Part shown: in pieces, positions 54,773 through 64,000 of the stretch | How the letters are laid out: each line of letters starts with the position of its first letter | How positions within the stretch are numbered: position 1 is the first letter of the stretch | Source: Cylindrotheca closterium | Lineage: Eukaryota; Bacillariophyta; Bacillariophyceae; Bacillariales; Bacillariaceae | DNA: 64,000 nt | Assembly: GCA_933822405.4 (NCBI GenBank) | Contig: CAKOGP040000335.1 | Coordinates: 463,108-527,107 of the forward strand | Direction: 5' to 3' | Notes under the pieces: model-generated | Told to the model about the DNA's origin: nothing | What the model saw: only the letters and a program-made list of their open reading frames with translations | The model's database searches: none | Program-made: the position numbers and the translations under genes

Positions 54773-57315
54773 ATGGCTGACTCAATCTCATCTATGAGTG
54801 GCGAACCATCTCATCAACGAACCAATGATGACGTCTCGGTCGATTTGCCACAAGAGCTGGTAGATTCCGACAATGAAGACTTTCTCTGTGATGATCCAGA
54901 TCCTGATGATAACAGTATCGTTGGAAAAGACGACTTTGATCTCTTGGCATCTGGTGCGGAACAAGCCAAACGTGATCGAATGTGGCAGTTTTGCACTGTT
55001 GGAACACCGGAGGGCGAAGAAGAAGACCATTGCATCAACAAGGGTGACACTGTTGTACAAATTAAAGACCTTGAACCAGATGTAAATATTCCTGGCATTC
55101 CTCCCAACCACCAACCGATGCAAACGGAAGTGGACGCTGGAGAGGTTCCTTTTGATAAAGTTGACAACCCAGGAAACTGGTCTGACTACTTCTATTGTCG
55201 CCAGTTCGACGACAACAGTCAATATACTGGCCATTTCCTACCAGCCGGCGCCAAACCGGTTCCACTTTCTGATGGGAATAAGAAACGAACCTGTAATGGA
55301 TGGGAGTTTCACTATAGCCCTTGGGAGAACAAGGATTCAACAACTTCTTTCAGAAGCGGCGCTTCAACGAAAAACATGTTTCCAGAAAGCCGAAAAGGTA
55401 GCTTGAACTCCACCACCCTCAAGAAGCTTGGCCTTACCAAGGAGCGAATGGAAAAAGCGGATGCCCTGTTCTTTTATCAATTGATCTATCCAATCTGCGA
55501 CCCCAAGAGGTCTGGAATTGAAGGTGATCCAAGGAAAGCCTATTACTTCGATGTCGGGGGCTTCACATCGAAGTATGCAGTCTTACATGGCTACGGTTCA
55601 CCTTATGCCCCCCCTTTTGAGCCGATGTATGTATGGGATCTAGTGGTCTTTCATGGCATTCTGGTTCGAGATGGTGTCCATGGAGGAAGCAAGGGTGCCA
55701 TCTACCGTCGCTGGGATCCAACAACTTCATGTTACGATCCAGAAATTGCGCAAGCAATGAGCCTTTATCGCTGGCGCCAAATCAAAAAAGTATTCAAGCT
55801 GAACGACATATACGACAACAGCGGTAGACGAGACAGTCCTACATACAATCCTGCACACAAATTCGACTTGGCGTACAGAGTCATCGTTGAAAACTGCAAT
55901 AGCTTGACATTGCATGCGGAGCTTGACCAATGTGCAGACGAAATGACATGGAAATTAATGGGATATGGAGATGGTAAGAAACCGGCAGTGTGGTCAAGAA
56001 GCAAGTTATAATCGTTTCTCATATCTGTTTTCTCGGCTTGCTCTTATTTGCTTCAGGGAAGAATGGAGTTACCAAAGGTGGGCAACTTGTGTTGACAACC
56101 GATGCTTCTCGGTGCCGTCCTCGTGCATATCTGCACCGTCACAACTTGCACCATCGCCCGCAAGGCTGTGGTGACAAACGAGGGCCGAACGAGGTCCGAT
56201 TACTAGTTGATAAACTGTCCTGCATGATCTCCAAGGAAAATGGCGATGCTCGAATCTTCCGAGAGGCACCTCACATCACTCTTGATGACTTCTTCTCCGG
56301 TGACGAAATCATGGATCATATTGGTCGCCTCGGATTCGCTGCCACCATAGCATGCCGTCCAGACCGACTGCCCTTGGGTGTCCCCAAGTTCTACTTTCAT
56401 CATGAGAAAGTTCTTGTTGATGATCGCAGCAAGGCCACACGGCTCATTCAACCCATCACTGCTGTGAAGTCGTTTCCTAAGGATGACAACAACAAGGCCT
56501 ACCAACGCACGCATGTCTCCTTCCAAAGCGCTGGTCCCACCAACATTTCAACTGTAAATGCGCTCAACACGAATCAACTCCTTATCCATGTCAAAGAAGA
56601 GAGAGGCGTCGGCAAAAAGAAGAGAAAACGGGGTGTCGAGATGAATAACGGAAGACTCCAGTACCTCTCGCACTGCAGAGGAGTCCACAACATTGATCGT
56701 ATGATTTCTGACTGCTGCCTTCAATACCGTAGCAGGAAATATTGGCACAGTCCAATGCTTCAGGCACTTGCACTTGCCATTGTCACTGCATACGACTTAT
56801 ACTTGGAAAGTGCCAGCGGAAGCTTGGATCCTGTGTGGCAGCTACAAAAGCCAATGAGTTTCCATCAATTCCGCGACCGACTCTCAAGTCAGATGCTGAG
56901 CTACAAACCAAAGTACAATCGATACCCAGGTGATGAAGCTTTTGGCTCCCATTCGCCCCCCATCCAAAAAGTACGCACCAAGACCGATGCTGAGCCAAGC
57001 AAGAGATCCCGCAAAATCGAAGCGGCCGCAAATGGTTGTGGCAAGCGGTGCATTATGATTGACGGTTTGGAAGCTACCAAGAAGACTAAACGGCCCAGAG
57101 TTGTCTATCATCATGCTGACTTGTCCAAACATTTGAAATCCTTTCTGGAAAAGAAAGCTACAATTTCTTCGGGTGCCAAGTGTGTTTGGTGCAATGAGAA
57201 GGCATACACTCGATGCACCATCTGCGGTGTACCCTTGCACAACTTCCCTGCAAAGGGAGTACACAAAGGTAAATCGTGCTCTGTAGATTGGCACAATGCC
57301 AACGCTTCGGAGTGA
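54773..57315 (+). CDS. PiggyBac-like transposase (PGBD/DDE_Tnp_1_7)
   Basis: Two exons, 54773-55973 and 56057-57315, give 819 aa. PiggyBac transposases cut and paste DNA at TTAA with three catalytic Asp. Family features: YVWDLVVFHGILVRDGVHGGSKGAIYRRWD, YRWRQIKKVFKLND, the first acidic pair LDQCADEM, the second HITLDDFFSGDEIMDHIGRLGF, and the third-region motif CRGVHNIDRMISDCCLQYRSRKYWHSP (broken here as two pieces: CRGVHNIDRMISD and CLQYRSRKYWHSP). In the third region the usual GGVDxxD reads GVHNID, so the first Asp is His (codon 56686-56688). A Cys-rich zinc finger ends the protein (CVWCNEKAYTRCTICGVPLH). No terminal repeats were recognised. The gene is intact, so it may be domesticated, or active if the substitution is tolerated. 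Confidence 0.8.
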
Positions 57316-57538
57316 CGTTCCAGGACTCTTAAGAACCTCGAGTCCGCTACTGGCTAACAAGCAGTATGTGATCGATCATCTCAGCGACCCTTCTCTAGGA
57401 ATTAGTTTATGTGCCGTGACGGGACGATCACCCCTCTTATTCAAGCTTTTCGCATACCCCACAGTAATCACTTGCTACTGCAAGCCGTCAGTATCCCTGA
57501 CTCCATTGCGTGCAAGAGAAGATTATACTACATCTTGT

Positions 57539-58825
57539 TCAAACAAAAAATGATTGAATATACCCGGGAAAGTTGTAGATGCCCCAATTTGTCGCAAGGC
57601 TGCGTCCTTGCACTTGGTGGTATTGTCGTGGCTCGAAGAAGCCCAGAACATTAGGTTGGCTTCTCAGTAAACGAAATACTGTATCTAAATCTACACATGT
57701 ATCTCCAACTGGAATTGCTGCAAGCTGGAACGGGAATAATTTTGTGACTGGATCTGGTAGCAACAGCACTTTTACAACAACAAGAATGAGAGAAAGAACC
57801 AACACAGCCATCGCTATACGCAAAGCCTCTTCCATACCGCATATACTAACCTTCTGGTGCCGCCCGCATCAAGTCTGAAACCCCTTCCGACCAGCAGTGT
57901 CGATTCGACAGTGCAAGATGAAGCGGGTAGCGATTTGATTGAGTTTCTTGCTCATACGCTCCTTTTGGATGTGCCTCCAATAGTAAGGAAATAAAAACTC
58001 TTTCCCTTGGCTTGTATTTTCGGCGGGTTTCATTTGACCACGAAGTAGGTCCAACTGCAATATGTAATGGAAGACGATGAGACCAATCTCGTTGGCTTGC
58101 TCCCGTCAGCTTTGGATTTCCATGAAGAAGGTTTCGAATGATCGTACTGGGACATGATCGAGCTCCAAGTGATACTGCAGCATGGAGCAGAAATTTCTCG
58201 TCCTCATCGGATTGTGTTTCGCATTGTCGTCGTGCTTTAGCCACTGCCGATAGCATGACTGTGACTCTTGACCACAATTCTGGAGTGATTTTTGTCTCGG
58301 CACCGGCCTTTTCCCAAAGAATTTTGATAGGCTTCTTGCCTAGTTTTGTTTCGCACAATGCCGTGGCAGGGTCCCTGCTAGTAAGAACCTTTAGGATCTC
58401 CGCTTTTACTTGATATCTACAGGCAAGGTGAAGTGGCAAGTCCCTATTTGCTCGGGAAGATGTTCTTACAGAGCCGGGAAAAGCATCAACGATAGCGGTG
58501 ATTACGTCAAGGGGTGCATCATTTTGGATGGCAAGATGCAATGGTGTTTCTTCAAAGTCGATAAGATGAGAATTTGTCATTTCTTTGCCTGTTGGATACT
58601 ACACTTACTTACCATCATAGTCACCGTCAACATATCCTACATTCAATGGGCATTTGGAGCATTCTTCTTTAACGAGATTCCAACTATACTTGTTTTTTAA
58701 CAAAGGTTCTTGCGTTAGTTTTTGAAATTGGAACAGGAATTATTTCCTAGATGTGTAGACACTTACTCCCTGAACAGTACAGCATCCCAAATGATACTCT
58801 GTGGACATTCTTCATTGTTTTGCAT
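57539..58825 (-). CDS. Ankyrin-repeat-type protein, copy 1 (four exons)
   Basis: Exons 58825-58767, 58683-58613, 58549-57851, 57768-57539 give 352 aa; boundaries follow the paralog at 61023-62063. The start MQNNEECPQSIIWDAVLF matches KCPQSIIWDAALAM of that copy. Ankyrin-like helices: ETPLHLAIQNDAPLDVITAIVDAFPGSV, RDLPLHLACRYQVKAEILKVLTSRDP, RLPLHIAVGPTSW, RYPLHLALSNRHC, FPFQLAAIPVGDT. Such repeats mediate protein binding; no catalytic domain is present. Intron 1 is shared with the paralog; the 63-nt intron 58612-58550 and the intron 57850-57769 are absent there. The C-terminal ~30 residues after RSQPN differ from the paralog and may be non-conserved read-through. Confidence 0.72.
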
Positions 58826-59219
58826 TGTTGACAACTACAACGCATTGAGCATGTGAAAATATTTTAAAACTTTACACACAATAAAATAAGCAACACAAGC
58901 AAGCGCGCAAGCAGGGCATCTAAAGATTTGACTCTCCCCCTAAAATCACTTACTACTGTCTGTACAGTATTACAGTACTGAACCGGTATTTATTAGCATC
59001 ATATTGGTACCGGTACCGGTACACAAAAAAGTGCGGAATTCGGCGCCATGACGACAATGGTCTCTCCTGCTGATCAAAGATTGAGTGAGGTAAGTTTAGT
59101 GAGGCTGAAATCTGGTCAATTGACATCATATTACATTTTGCAAAATCGTATGGATGATTTGACGCGAAGAAAATCCGGTTGAATCAAAATGCGACAAAAC
59201 TACGACAATAGTCCTACTG
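58826..59219. other. Divergent intergenic region
   Basis: Upstream of both an ankyrin gene (minus) and the prolyl hydroxylase (plus). It holds a TTGGTACCGGTACCGGTAC palindromic cluster at ~59005-59023, like the GGTACC islands elsewhere. A short ATG-led open stretch at 59048 (ATGACGACAATGGTCTC) is too short to call. Confidence 0.4.
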
Positions 59220-59264
59220 GTACACGTGTACCCGTGTACATGTAGTGCTCGTGTACGTACACGA
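59220..59264. promoter_or_regulatory. Palindrome cluster with a G-box-type CACGTG
   Basis: GTACACGTGTAC (59220-59231) is a perfect 12-bp palindrome around the E/G-box core CACGTG; TCGTGTACGTACACGA (59249-59264) is a perfect 16-bp palindrome. They lie ~180-220 bp before the prolyl hydroxylase start, with an inverted CCAAT box (GATTGG) at 59271. bHLH/bZIP binding is a family-based guess. Confidence 0.4.
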
Positions 59265-59440
59265 ACGTATGATTGGCTGAAAAATTCGAATCAAATCGTG
59301 TCGATCCAACCAATAATCATGCATGCAACCAATGCTCGCTTTGACATCTGGCATTTTCAAATTTGCCAAAAGACCAAGCGAAAGTTTCAACTTCAACACC
59401 AAACTACACACAGGTGCCCGTTGCTATCGACGTAAGAAAA

Positions 59441-60841
59441 ATGCTCCGAGAGTTAAGCTACCTCGCATTTTGCAGCATTGCCGTAGTCTATGCTGCCGAT
59501 ACAGACCAAACTTGCGCTGCCGGTGATGAAAGTTGTGCTTCGCTGCCAGAATGCAAAGATGAACACGAATCTTGCTCCTTTTGGGCTGGTGCAGGCGAGT
59601 GTGATGCGAACGCGAACTACATGCTGGAATATTGTAAGCTTTCGTGTGGAAAATGCCCTGGCGTTCCTATGGTACAAACCGCACCAAAGCCAGCACCCAA
59701 GCCCTCGTCAACATGTTTTGATAACAACGAGGAATGTGAAAAGTGGGCGGATGGCCTTGAGTGCGATTTGAATCCAGCGTACATGCTCCAAAACTGCAGG
59801 TTAAGCTGCAACGTGTGTACCGATCCAGACATGGTCATCGACCTTGGTGTACCACAAAAGGAGGTCTCTGACGAAGTTCCAGATGTGACGGAAGAACAAG
59901 TCGCCAGCCACATTCTCAAATCAGAAGAGTATTTGCGAACGAGCAAAATGCGGTTGAGTCTCAGGCGGGGTTGTAAAAATAAGCACGAGCTCTGTACCTT
60001 GTGGGCCCTGTCAGGGAGATGCCACACGCATTCCGAATACATGTCAATCAAGTGTGCTCCTGCTTGCGAATCGTGTGAAAAGCTGACTGTGGAGGGAAGA
60101 TGTCCTATTGATCCTGAAGCCCCTGTTGCATGGGACAAGGGGGATTTGAACAAAATGTTTGAAAAGTTGACATCAGAGCCATATCTTTCAGAGTATAATG
60201 TTGAGATCTTATCTTCCCCGGCCACTAATGGCCCTTGGGTCATCACGATGGAGAATGTTGTAGGCGCTGACGAAGCGGAAAGGTTAATTGAACTGGGCAG
60301 TGAAGAAGGATACGATCGCTCGACTGATGTTGGCAAAATGAATGTTGATGGCACAACCGAAAAGAGTGTTTCGACAGGCCGAACCTCAACAAATGCATGG
60401 TGCCAAAACAGTTGCTATCACGACCCCATGGCTCAAGCTGTAATACAGCGAATGGCCAACATCACTGGAATCGTAGAAGAAAACGCTGAGTATCTTCAAT
60501 TGCTCAAGTATTTGCCAGGACAATTCTATGAGTCGCATCACGACTATATCCCCTTTCATATCCAACGGCAACAAGGCGTTCGCATTTTGACCATGTACCT
60601 CTATCTGAACGATGTTGAGTCGGGCGGAGGTACGAACTTTGACAAACTCAACATCACAGTGATGCCAAAGCGTGGGAGAGCGTTGTTGTGGCCATCGGTG
60701 TTCGATGAAGAACCAAACAAGAAAGACGAAAGAACATCGCACCAAGCTCTACCGGTGGGAGATGATGCAATCAAGTATGGTGCAAATGCATGGTTTCATA
60801 TGCGTGATTTCAAGACAGCCCTTGCAAATAGATGCACTTGA
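59441..60841 (+). CDS. Secreted prolyl 4-hydroxylase with three ShKT domains
   Basis: The ATG at 59441 gives 466 aa with a signal peptide at once (MLRELSYLAFCSIAVVYA); the longer frame from 59363 would bury it. Three ShKT-like Cys modules follow: ~39-72, ~92-126 and ~178-212, each with six Cys and a C..W/Y pattern. The 2-oxoglutarate/Fe(II) dioxygenase domain is at ~265-460: iron ligands His366, Asp368 (ESHHDYIP) and His434 (RTSHQALPV), 2OG-binding Lys445 (IKYGANAWF). It hydroxylates peptidyl proline, probably on secreted or cell-wall proteins in the ER/Golgi. P4H-ShKT fusions are typical of algae and plants, though they usually carry one ShKT domain, often C-terminal. Confidence 0.9.
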   Translation: MLRELSYLAFCSIAVVYAADTDQTCAAGDESCASLPECKDEHESCSFWAGAGECDANANYMLEYCKLSCGKCPGVPMVQTAPKPAPKPSSTCFDNNEECEKWADGLECDLNPAYMLQNCRLSCNVCTDPDMVIDLGVPQKEVSDEVPDVTEEQVASHILKSEEYLRTSKMRLSLRRGCKNKHELCTLWALSGRCHTHSEYMSIKCAPACESCEKLTVEGRCPIDPEAPVAWDKGDLNKMFEKLTSEPYLSEYNVEILSSPATNGPWVITMENVVGADEAERLIELGSEEGYDRSTDVGKMNVDGTTEKSVSTGRTSTNAWCQNSCYHDPMAQAVIQRMANITGIVEENAEYLQLLKYLPGQFYESHHDYIPFHIQRQQGVRILTMYLYLNDVESGGGTNFDKLNITVMPKRGRALLWPSVFDEEPNKKDERTSHQALPVGDDAIKYGANAWFHMRDFKTALANRCT

Positions 60842-61022
60842 GTCTATGAGTCATCTAATATATACATGACATGTTTTGATCGACTATTTCAATCTACAAA
60901 AAGGGCATTTATAGCACTATGTTTAGCTTAGCTTAGTTTTAAGTGTAGTTATGGGCTGCCGCCCTTGTAATTATGCAATTCGGCTGAGTATGAGATCTTC
61001 TTGTCTTCTCGTTATATAGCTT

Positions 61023-62063
61023 TTAAACAAGAAGATCAGGCCGGCTTCTCAACAAGCAAAACACGGTATCCAAATCAGGAGACGTGTCTCCAGATGGAAT
61101 TGCTGCAAGCTGAAAGGGATAGAGTTTTGTCACTGGATCTGGTCGCGACAGCACTTCAGGTGCTGCCCGGAACAAGTCTGAAACTCCTTCCGACCAGCAG
61201 TGTCCATTCGATAGGGCAACATGAAGCGGATAGCGATTTAATATTTGCTCATAAGCGCCTTTTGGGTGCGCCTCTAGTAATAAGGAAATAGCAGACTTTT
61301 CCTTAGGCTTGTATTTTCGACTGGTTTCATTTGACAATGAAGTTTGACACACTGCAATATGTAATGGTAGACGATTAGAGCAATCGTATTGGCTTGCCTC
61401 TAGCTTTCCACTACGATCCCGCAGAAGGGATCGAAGGATAACATTGGGACAGGATCGAGCTCCGAGCGATACTGCAGCATGGAGCAGAAATTTCTCTTCA
61501 CCATCCCATTGTACTCCAGATCGTCGTCGTCGTGAACGAGCCACAGCCGATAGGAGGACCATAACTTTTGACCAGAATTCTGGGGTTTCGGCCCCAGCCT
61601 TTTCCCAAAGAATTTTGATAGGCTTTCTGCCTAGCTTGTTTTCGGACAATGCGGTGGTAGGGTCCTTGCTGGTAAGTACCTTGAGAATCTCGACGCTGGC
61701 TTGTTTCTTACAGGCAATATGAAGTGGTAGGTCCCTGTTTGCTCGGGAAGATCTTCGCACAGAATTGGGATAAGCATCAACAATTTCTGTGATCGCACCA
61801 AGGGGTGCATTATTGCGGATAGCTAGATGCAATAGCGTTTCACCATCGATATATCTTGCATTCAATGGGCATTTGGAGCATTCTTCTTTTACGAGATTCC
61901 AGCTGTGGACAAAAAAAGTTGTGTTAGTTCTTGACATTGCAACATGCATTGCTTCCCAGCATGTCAATACTTACTCCATGGCCAGTGCAGCATCCCAAAT
62001 GATACTCTGCGGACATTTCCTATTGTTTTGAATTGTCAATGATTCGATTTGCATTGTTGACAT
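61023..62063 (-). CDS. Ankyrin-repeat-type protein, copy 2 (two exons)
   Basis: Exons 62063-61975 and 61902-61023 give 322 aa. The start MSTMQIESLTIQNNRKCPQSIIWDAALAM was chosen because the first exon joins in phase at the intron shared with copy 1 (A-M-D|W-N-L). The body repeats the copy 1 pattern: TLLHLAIRNNAPLGAITEIVDAYP, RDLPLHIACKKQASVEILKVLT, RLPLHIAVCQ, RYPLHVALSNGH, YPFQLAAIPSGDT. It ends earlier (RSRPDLLV). The two copies flank the prolyl hydroxylase gene on the same strand, about 3.2 kb apart, as left by a duplication with that gene between or a later insertion. No enzymatic motif. Confidence 0.75.
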
Positions 62064-62434
62064 GATTGATGATTCTGATTTTTATGATATGAGATATGAT
62101 ATGATTGATGATTCTGAATTTTATGACCTGAGAAGAATGAAGAGATGAATATGGAGAACAAAGAACATTAATGGGTACTGTGTACAATGCAATGCAAACG
62201 ACAGATGTATTCCTTTTTGGGAAGTTGTGATTGGCTGAAAAAGAACATCGTGTCACGATGTCGCGTCGATCAGACTATTTCTTCCGCACGACCATTTTTC
62301 TTCCGATATGTATGACAGTAGATCCGGAAAAGTGCATCTTGAACTTGACACCAATGATTGTGTCAGAAGAAAAAAAAGAAAACGTGTCAAGGAAATTGTC
62401 AGAATCGCCTCGATCAGACGCACGAACCATTTAT
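62064..62434. other. Intergenic region with short direct repeats
   Basis: Two near-copies of GATTGATGATTCTG followed by TTTTTATGAT or AATTTTATGA sit at ~62064 and ~62103. The rest is AT-rich. An open stretch at 62231-62500 (plus strand) has no protein-like character and overlaps the repeat array. Confidence 0.45.
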
Positions 62435-62870
62435 TTCTTCCGACACAACTATGAAAAACCTCAAAATAGTCGTATCGTGAACTCTGAGTATTTACGGTAA
62501 TAAAAATAGGACCCAGCTGATACGAAAAACTTTTTCTTTCGATAAGACTATGAAAAAACACAAAATTGTCGTATCGTGTGCTTTGGGTATTTACAGTAAT
62601 AAAAATACAGTATGATTTCGATAACCGACTGATCCAACCGTTTGATACGAAACTACTTTTTCTTCCGATACGACTATGAAAAACCACAAAATATTCGTAT
62701 CGTGAAGTTTTTGACTATTTACCGTAATGAAAATACAGTATGATTTCGATATCTGACAGATCCAACCCACCGTTCGTCTTGTAGCTGATACGAAATGCTT
62801 TTTCTTCCGATACGACTATGAAAATACACAAAATATTCGTATCGTGAACTTTGACCATTTACGATAATAA
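62435..62870. repeat. Array of four imperfect hairpin-containing repeats
   Basis: Units begin at about 62441, 62540, 62666 and 62809 (spacing ~99, 126 and 143 bp). Each contains CGATACGACTATGAAAA, then a short gap with CACAAAAT, then TCGTATCGTG; the ends CGATACGA and TCGTATCG are inverted repeats that can pair as an 8-bp stem over a ~21-nt loop. The arms are perfect in units 3 and 4 and have mismatches in units 1 and 2. Conserved flanks include TTTACxGTAATxAAAATACAG. No open frame follows them. Confidence 0.75.
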
Positions 62871-63073
62871 TGATTTCGACAATAATCATCGACTCACTCC
62901 TCACACGCCAATGAAAAACCAAACGTCAACCGTCCACCCTCCAATACACAAAGTAGCCGTCGCACATACTGGTACAGCACATGGTCACACAGCGATAAAC
63001 ACTCATAAACACCCATTTTCATCCCTATACAGTACCAGAAATGATCCAGGGGAGACAATATCATCGTTTCATA
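62871..63073. other. Presumed promoter and 5' UTR of the deaminase gene
   Basis: About 200 bp after the repeat array with no gene. CA-rich sequence (for example CACATGGTCACACAGCGA around 62977-62995) precedes the start codon at 63074. No specific site can be named. Confidence 0.35.
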
Positions 63074-64000
63074 ATGATTGCTGTCACTCTTTCATCGTTC
63101 ACACAACCCATCCGATCCTTTTCCAATACATTTTGCCGCCAACAACGGATAAGATCCTTTGCTTCCAGCCGAGTCATCCAGGCAGCCATTTCGGAACAGG
63201 ATGAAACCTACATGAATCAAGCCATTCAATTCGCCCAACAGGGGATGGGGCACACCTTTCCAAATCCTGCCGTGGGATGTGTGATTGTCAATGAAGCATC
63301 AGGTCAAGTTTTGGGCGCTGGATTTCATCCAAAGGCGGGGTTCCCTCATGCCGAAGTCTTTGCCATGCTACAGGCGGCTGGACACATTGAAGACGGAGTA
63401 GCAGCCGCCCAATCCGTAGTGGAAGGAAATGCCAATAGCGATCAAGTCGAACAGCTGATGAAACAATACTATGCCGAAGGTGGACCTGAAGAATTGTTTG
63501 GCAATGTCTTTGGAGAAGAGCCTTCCATCACTGCGTATGTAACATTGGAACCCTGTTCACACTATGGTCAAACACCACCCTGTGCGACGACGCTAGCCTT
63601 GGCCAAGACAAATCGTGTAGTGGTTGGAATTGAAGACCCCAACCCCAAAGTCGATGGTGGTGGATGTCGCATCTTGCAAGAAGCGAATGTCCATGTGGAT
63701 TTGGTGAATGTTGCTACTACTACTGACGACGACGACGACGACGACGAAGATGAAGACGAAGGTAATGACAAGGTGGATGAGGAGGCCCTGCAAGAAAATT
63801 GTGAGAAACTTGTCACGAACTTTTTGAAACGCATCACTCCGAAAGACTACGACAGTGATTATTCGTGGATGAATGGTGCCAAACGATCCATTCTTCGTAA
63901 ATTGGCTAATTCTCGTAAAGCTAGTGATAGGATGGCTCAAGTCACTTGGACAGGTAGGACCAAGGCGTCAGACGAAGATGGGGTAGATGTATTAGAAGTG
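63074..64000 (+). CDS. ribD: Riboflavin biosynthesis deaminase RibD-like (5' part)
   Basis: Open from the ATG at 63074 to the window edge (309 codons, no stop), so the 3' part is missing. The deaminase domain begins near residue 45 (MNQAIQFAQQGMGHTFPNPAVGCVIV) with zinc/catalytic residues His92 and Glu94 (PHAEV), Cys161 and Cys170 (EPCSHYGQTPPC), then GIEDPNPKVDGGG. This step deaminates the pyrimidine intermediate of riboflavin synthesis. A ~45-residue insert separates PHAEV from EPC, more than in bacteria, and an acidic DDDDDDDEDEDEG loop follows. Residues 1-40 (Ser/Arg/Phe-rich, no acidic residue) look like an organellar presequence. Whether a reductase domain follows lies beyond the window. 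Confidence 0.88.
   Translation, partial: MIAVTLSSFTQPIRSFSNTFCRQQRIRSFASSRVIQAAISEQDETYMNQAIQFAQQGMGHTFPNPAVGCVIVNEASGQVLGAGFHPKAGFPHAEVFAMLQAAGHIEDGVAAAQSVVEGNANSDQVEQLMKQYYAEGGPEELFGNVFGEEPSITAYVTLEPCSHYGQTPPCATTLALAKTNRVVVGIEDPNPKVDGGGCRILQEANVHVDLVNVATTTDDDDDDDEDEDEGNDKVDEEALQENCEKLVTNFLKRITPKDYDSDYSWMNGAKRSILRKLANSRKASDRMAQVTWTGRTKASDEDGVDVLEV

Noticed and set aside
54246..57538. PiggyBac terminal inverted repeats with TTAA duplications
   Set aside because: One TTAA-like site after the stop (~57328) has no matching partner or inverted repeat upstream.
58580..58612. ATG at 58580 as the start of ankyrin copy 1
   Set aside because: Comparison with copy 2 places two upstream exons before it, and the ATG falls inside the proposed 63-nt intron.
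62435..62870. CRISPR-like array
   Set aside because: Spacing is irregular and the unit is far longer and less conserved than a CRISPR repeat; the genome is eukaryotic.
1..64000. tRNA or rRNA genes
   Set aside because: GGTTCGAAT-like words were looked for by eye, and no candidate with a matching acceptor stem was found. A covariance-model scan would be needed to exclude them.

Overview
The window is nuclear DNA of a photosynthetic stramenopile, most likely a diatom. Genes are compact, on both strands, and carry short GT-AG introns (about 60-105 bp, mostly GTAAG donors). Several predicted proteins start with a signal peptide ending in an A-F junction (TEAF-SVP, VQAF-VPA, TDAF-APT), the diatom-type plastid targeting signature. 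Families common in diatoms are present: helicase-associated (HA) domain proteins, ShKT-prolyl 4-hydroxylase, a GT61-like enzyme, HCF101 with a DUF971 tail, and a PiggyBac-like transposase. This assignment rests on protein features, not on a database match.

Layout. 1-9.4 kb: the tail of an upstream gene, two tandem paralogous transglutaminase-like proteins (the second five-exon/two-exon difference shows intron turnover), a membrane-anchored SGNH hydrolase between them on the other strand, and a GT61-like Golgi-type enzyme. 9.7-20.9 kb: one very large five-exon DOCK-family guanine-nucleotide exchange factor (minus strand, 3,633 aa as modelled). 21.2-24.1 kb: two tandem decayed copies of one unrecognised gene. 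24.2-32.8 kb: minus-strand series of a proton-translocating NAD(P) transhydrogenase with permuted beta-then-alpha domain order, a glycerol kinase and an AGC kinase. 33.4-38.1 kb: plastid YCII-like protein, a small secreted Lys/Gly/Ser-rich protein with silaffin-like composition, a phosphatase with a C-terminal CaaX box, and a membrane-anchored methyltransferase-like protein. 38.2-43.7 kb: TrmO tRNA methyltransferase and a CSB/Rad26-like SNF2 ATPase. 44.4-48.2 kb: ICMT-like methyltransferase and three small proteins. 48.5-52.5 kb: a three-unit tandem array of an HA-domain gene, in which two units share an apparently identical 1,002-bp core inside diverged flanks. 52.5-57.3 kb: HCF101 and a PiggyBac-like transposase. 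57.5-62.1 kb: two ankyrin-type paralogs flanking a prolyl 4-hydroxylase with three ShKT domains. 62.2-64 kb: a hairpin-bearing intergenic repeat array and the start of a riboflavin-pathway deaminase (RibD) that runs off the window.

There is no operon-like pathway; neighbours are mostly unrelated housekeeping genes, with head-to-head pairs sharing short intergenic regions. Most lineage-specific interest lies in tandem duplications (transglutaminase-like, HA-domain, ankyrin, decayed pair), in intron differences between paralogs, and in the 62.4-62.9 kb repeats. Exon boundaries were derived by reading splice signals, checking codon phase and comparing paralogs; none is confirmed by transcripts.
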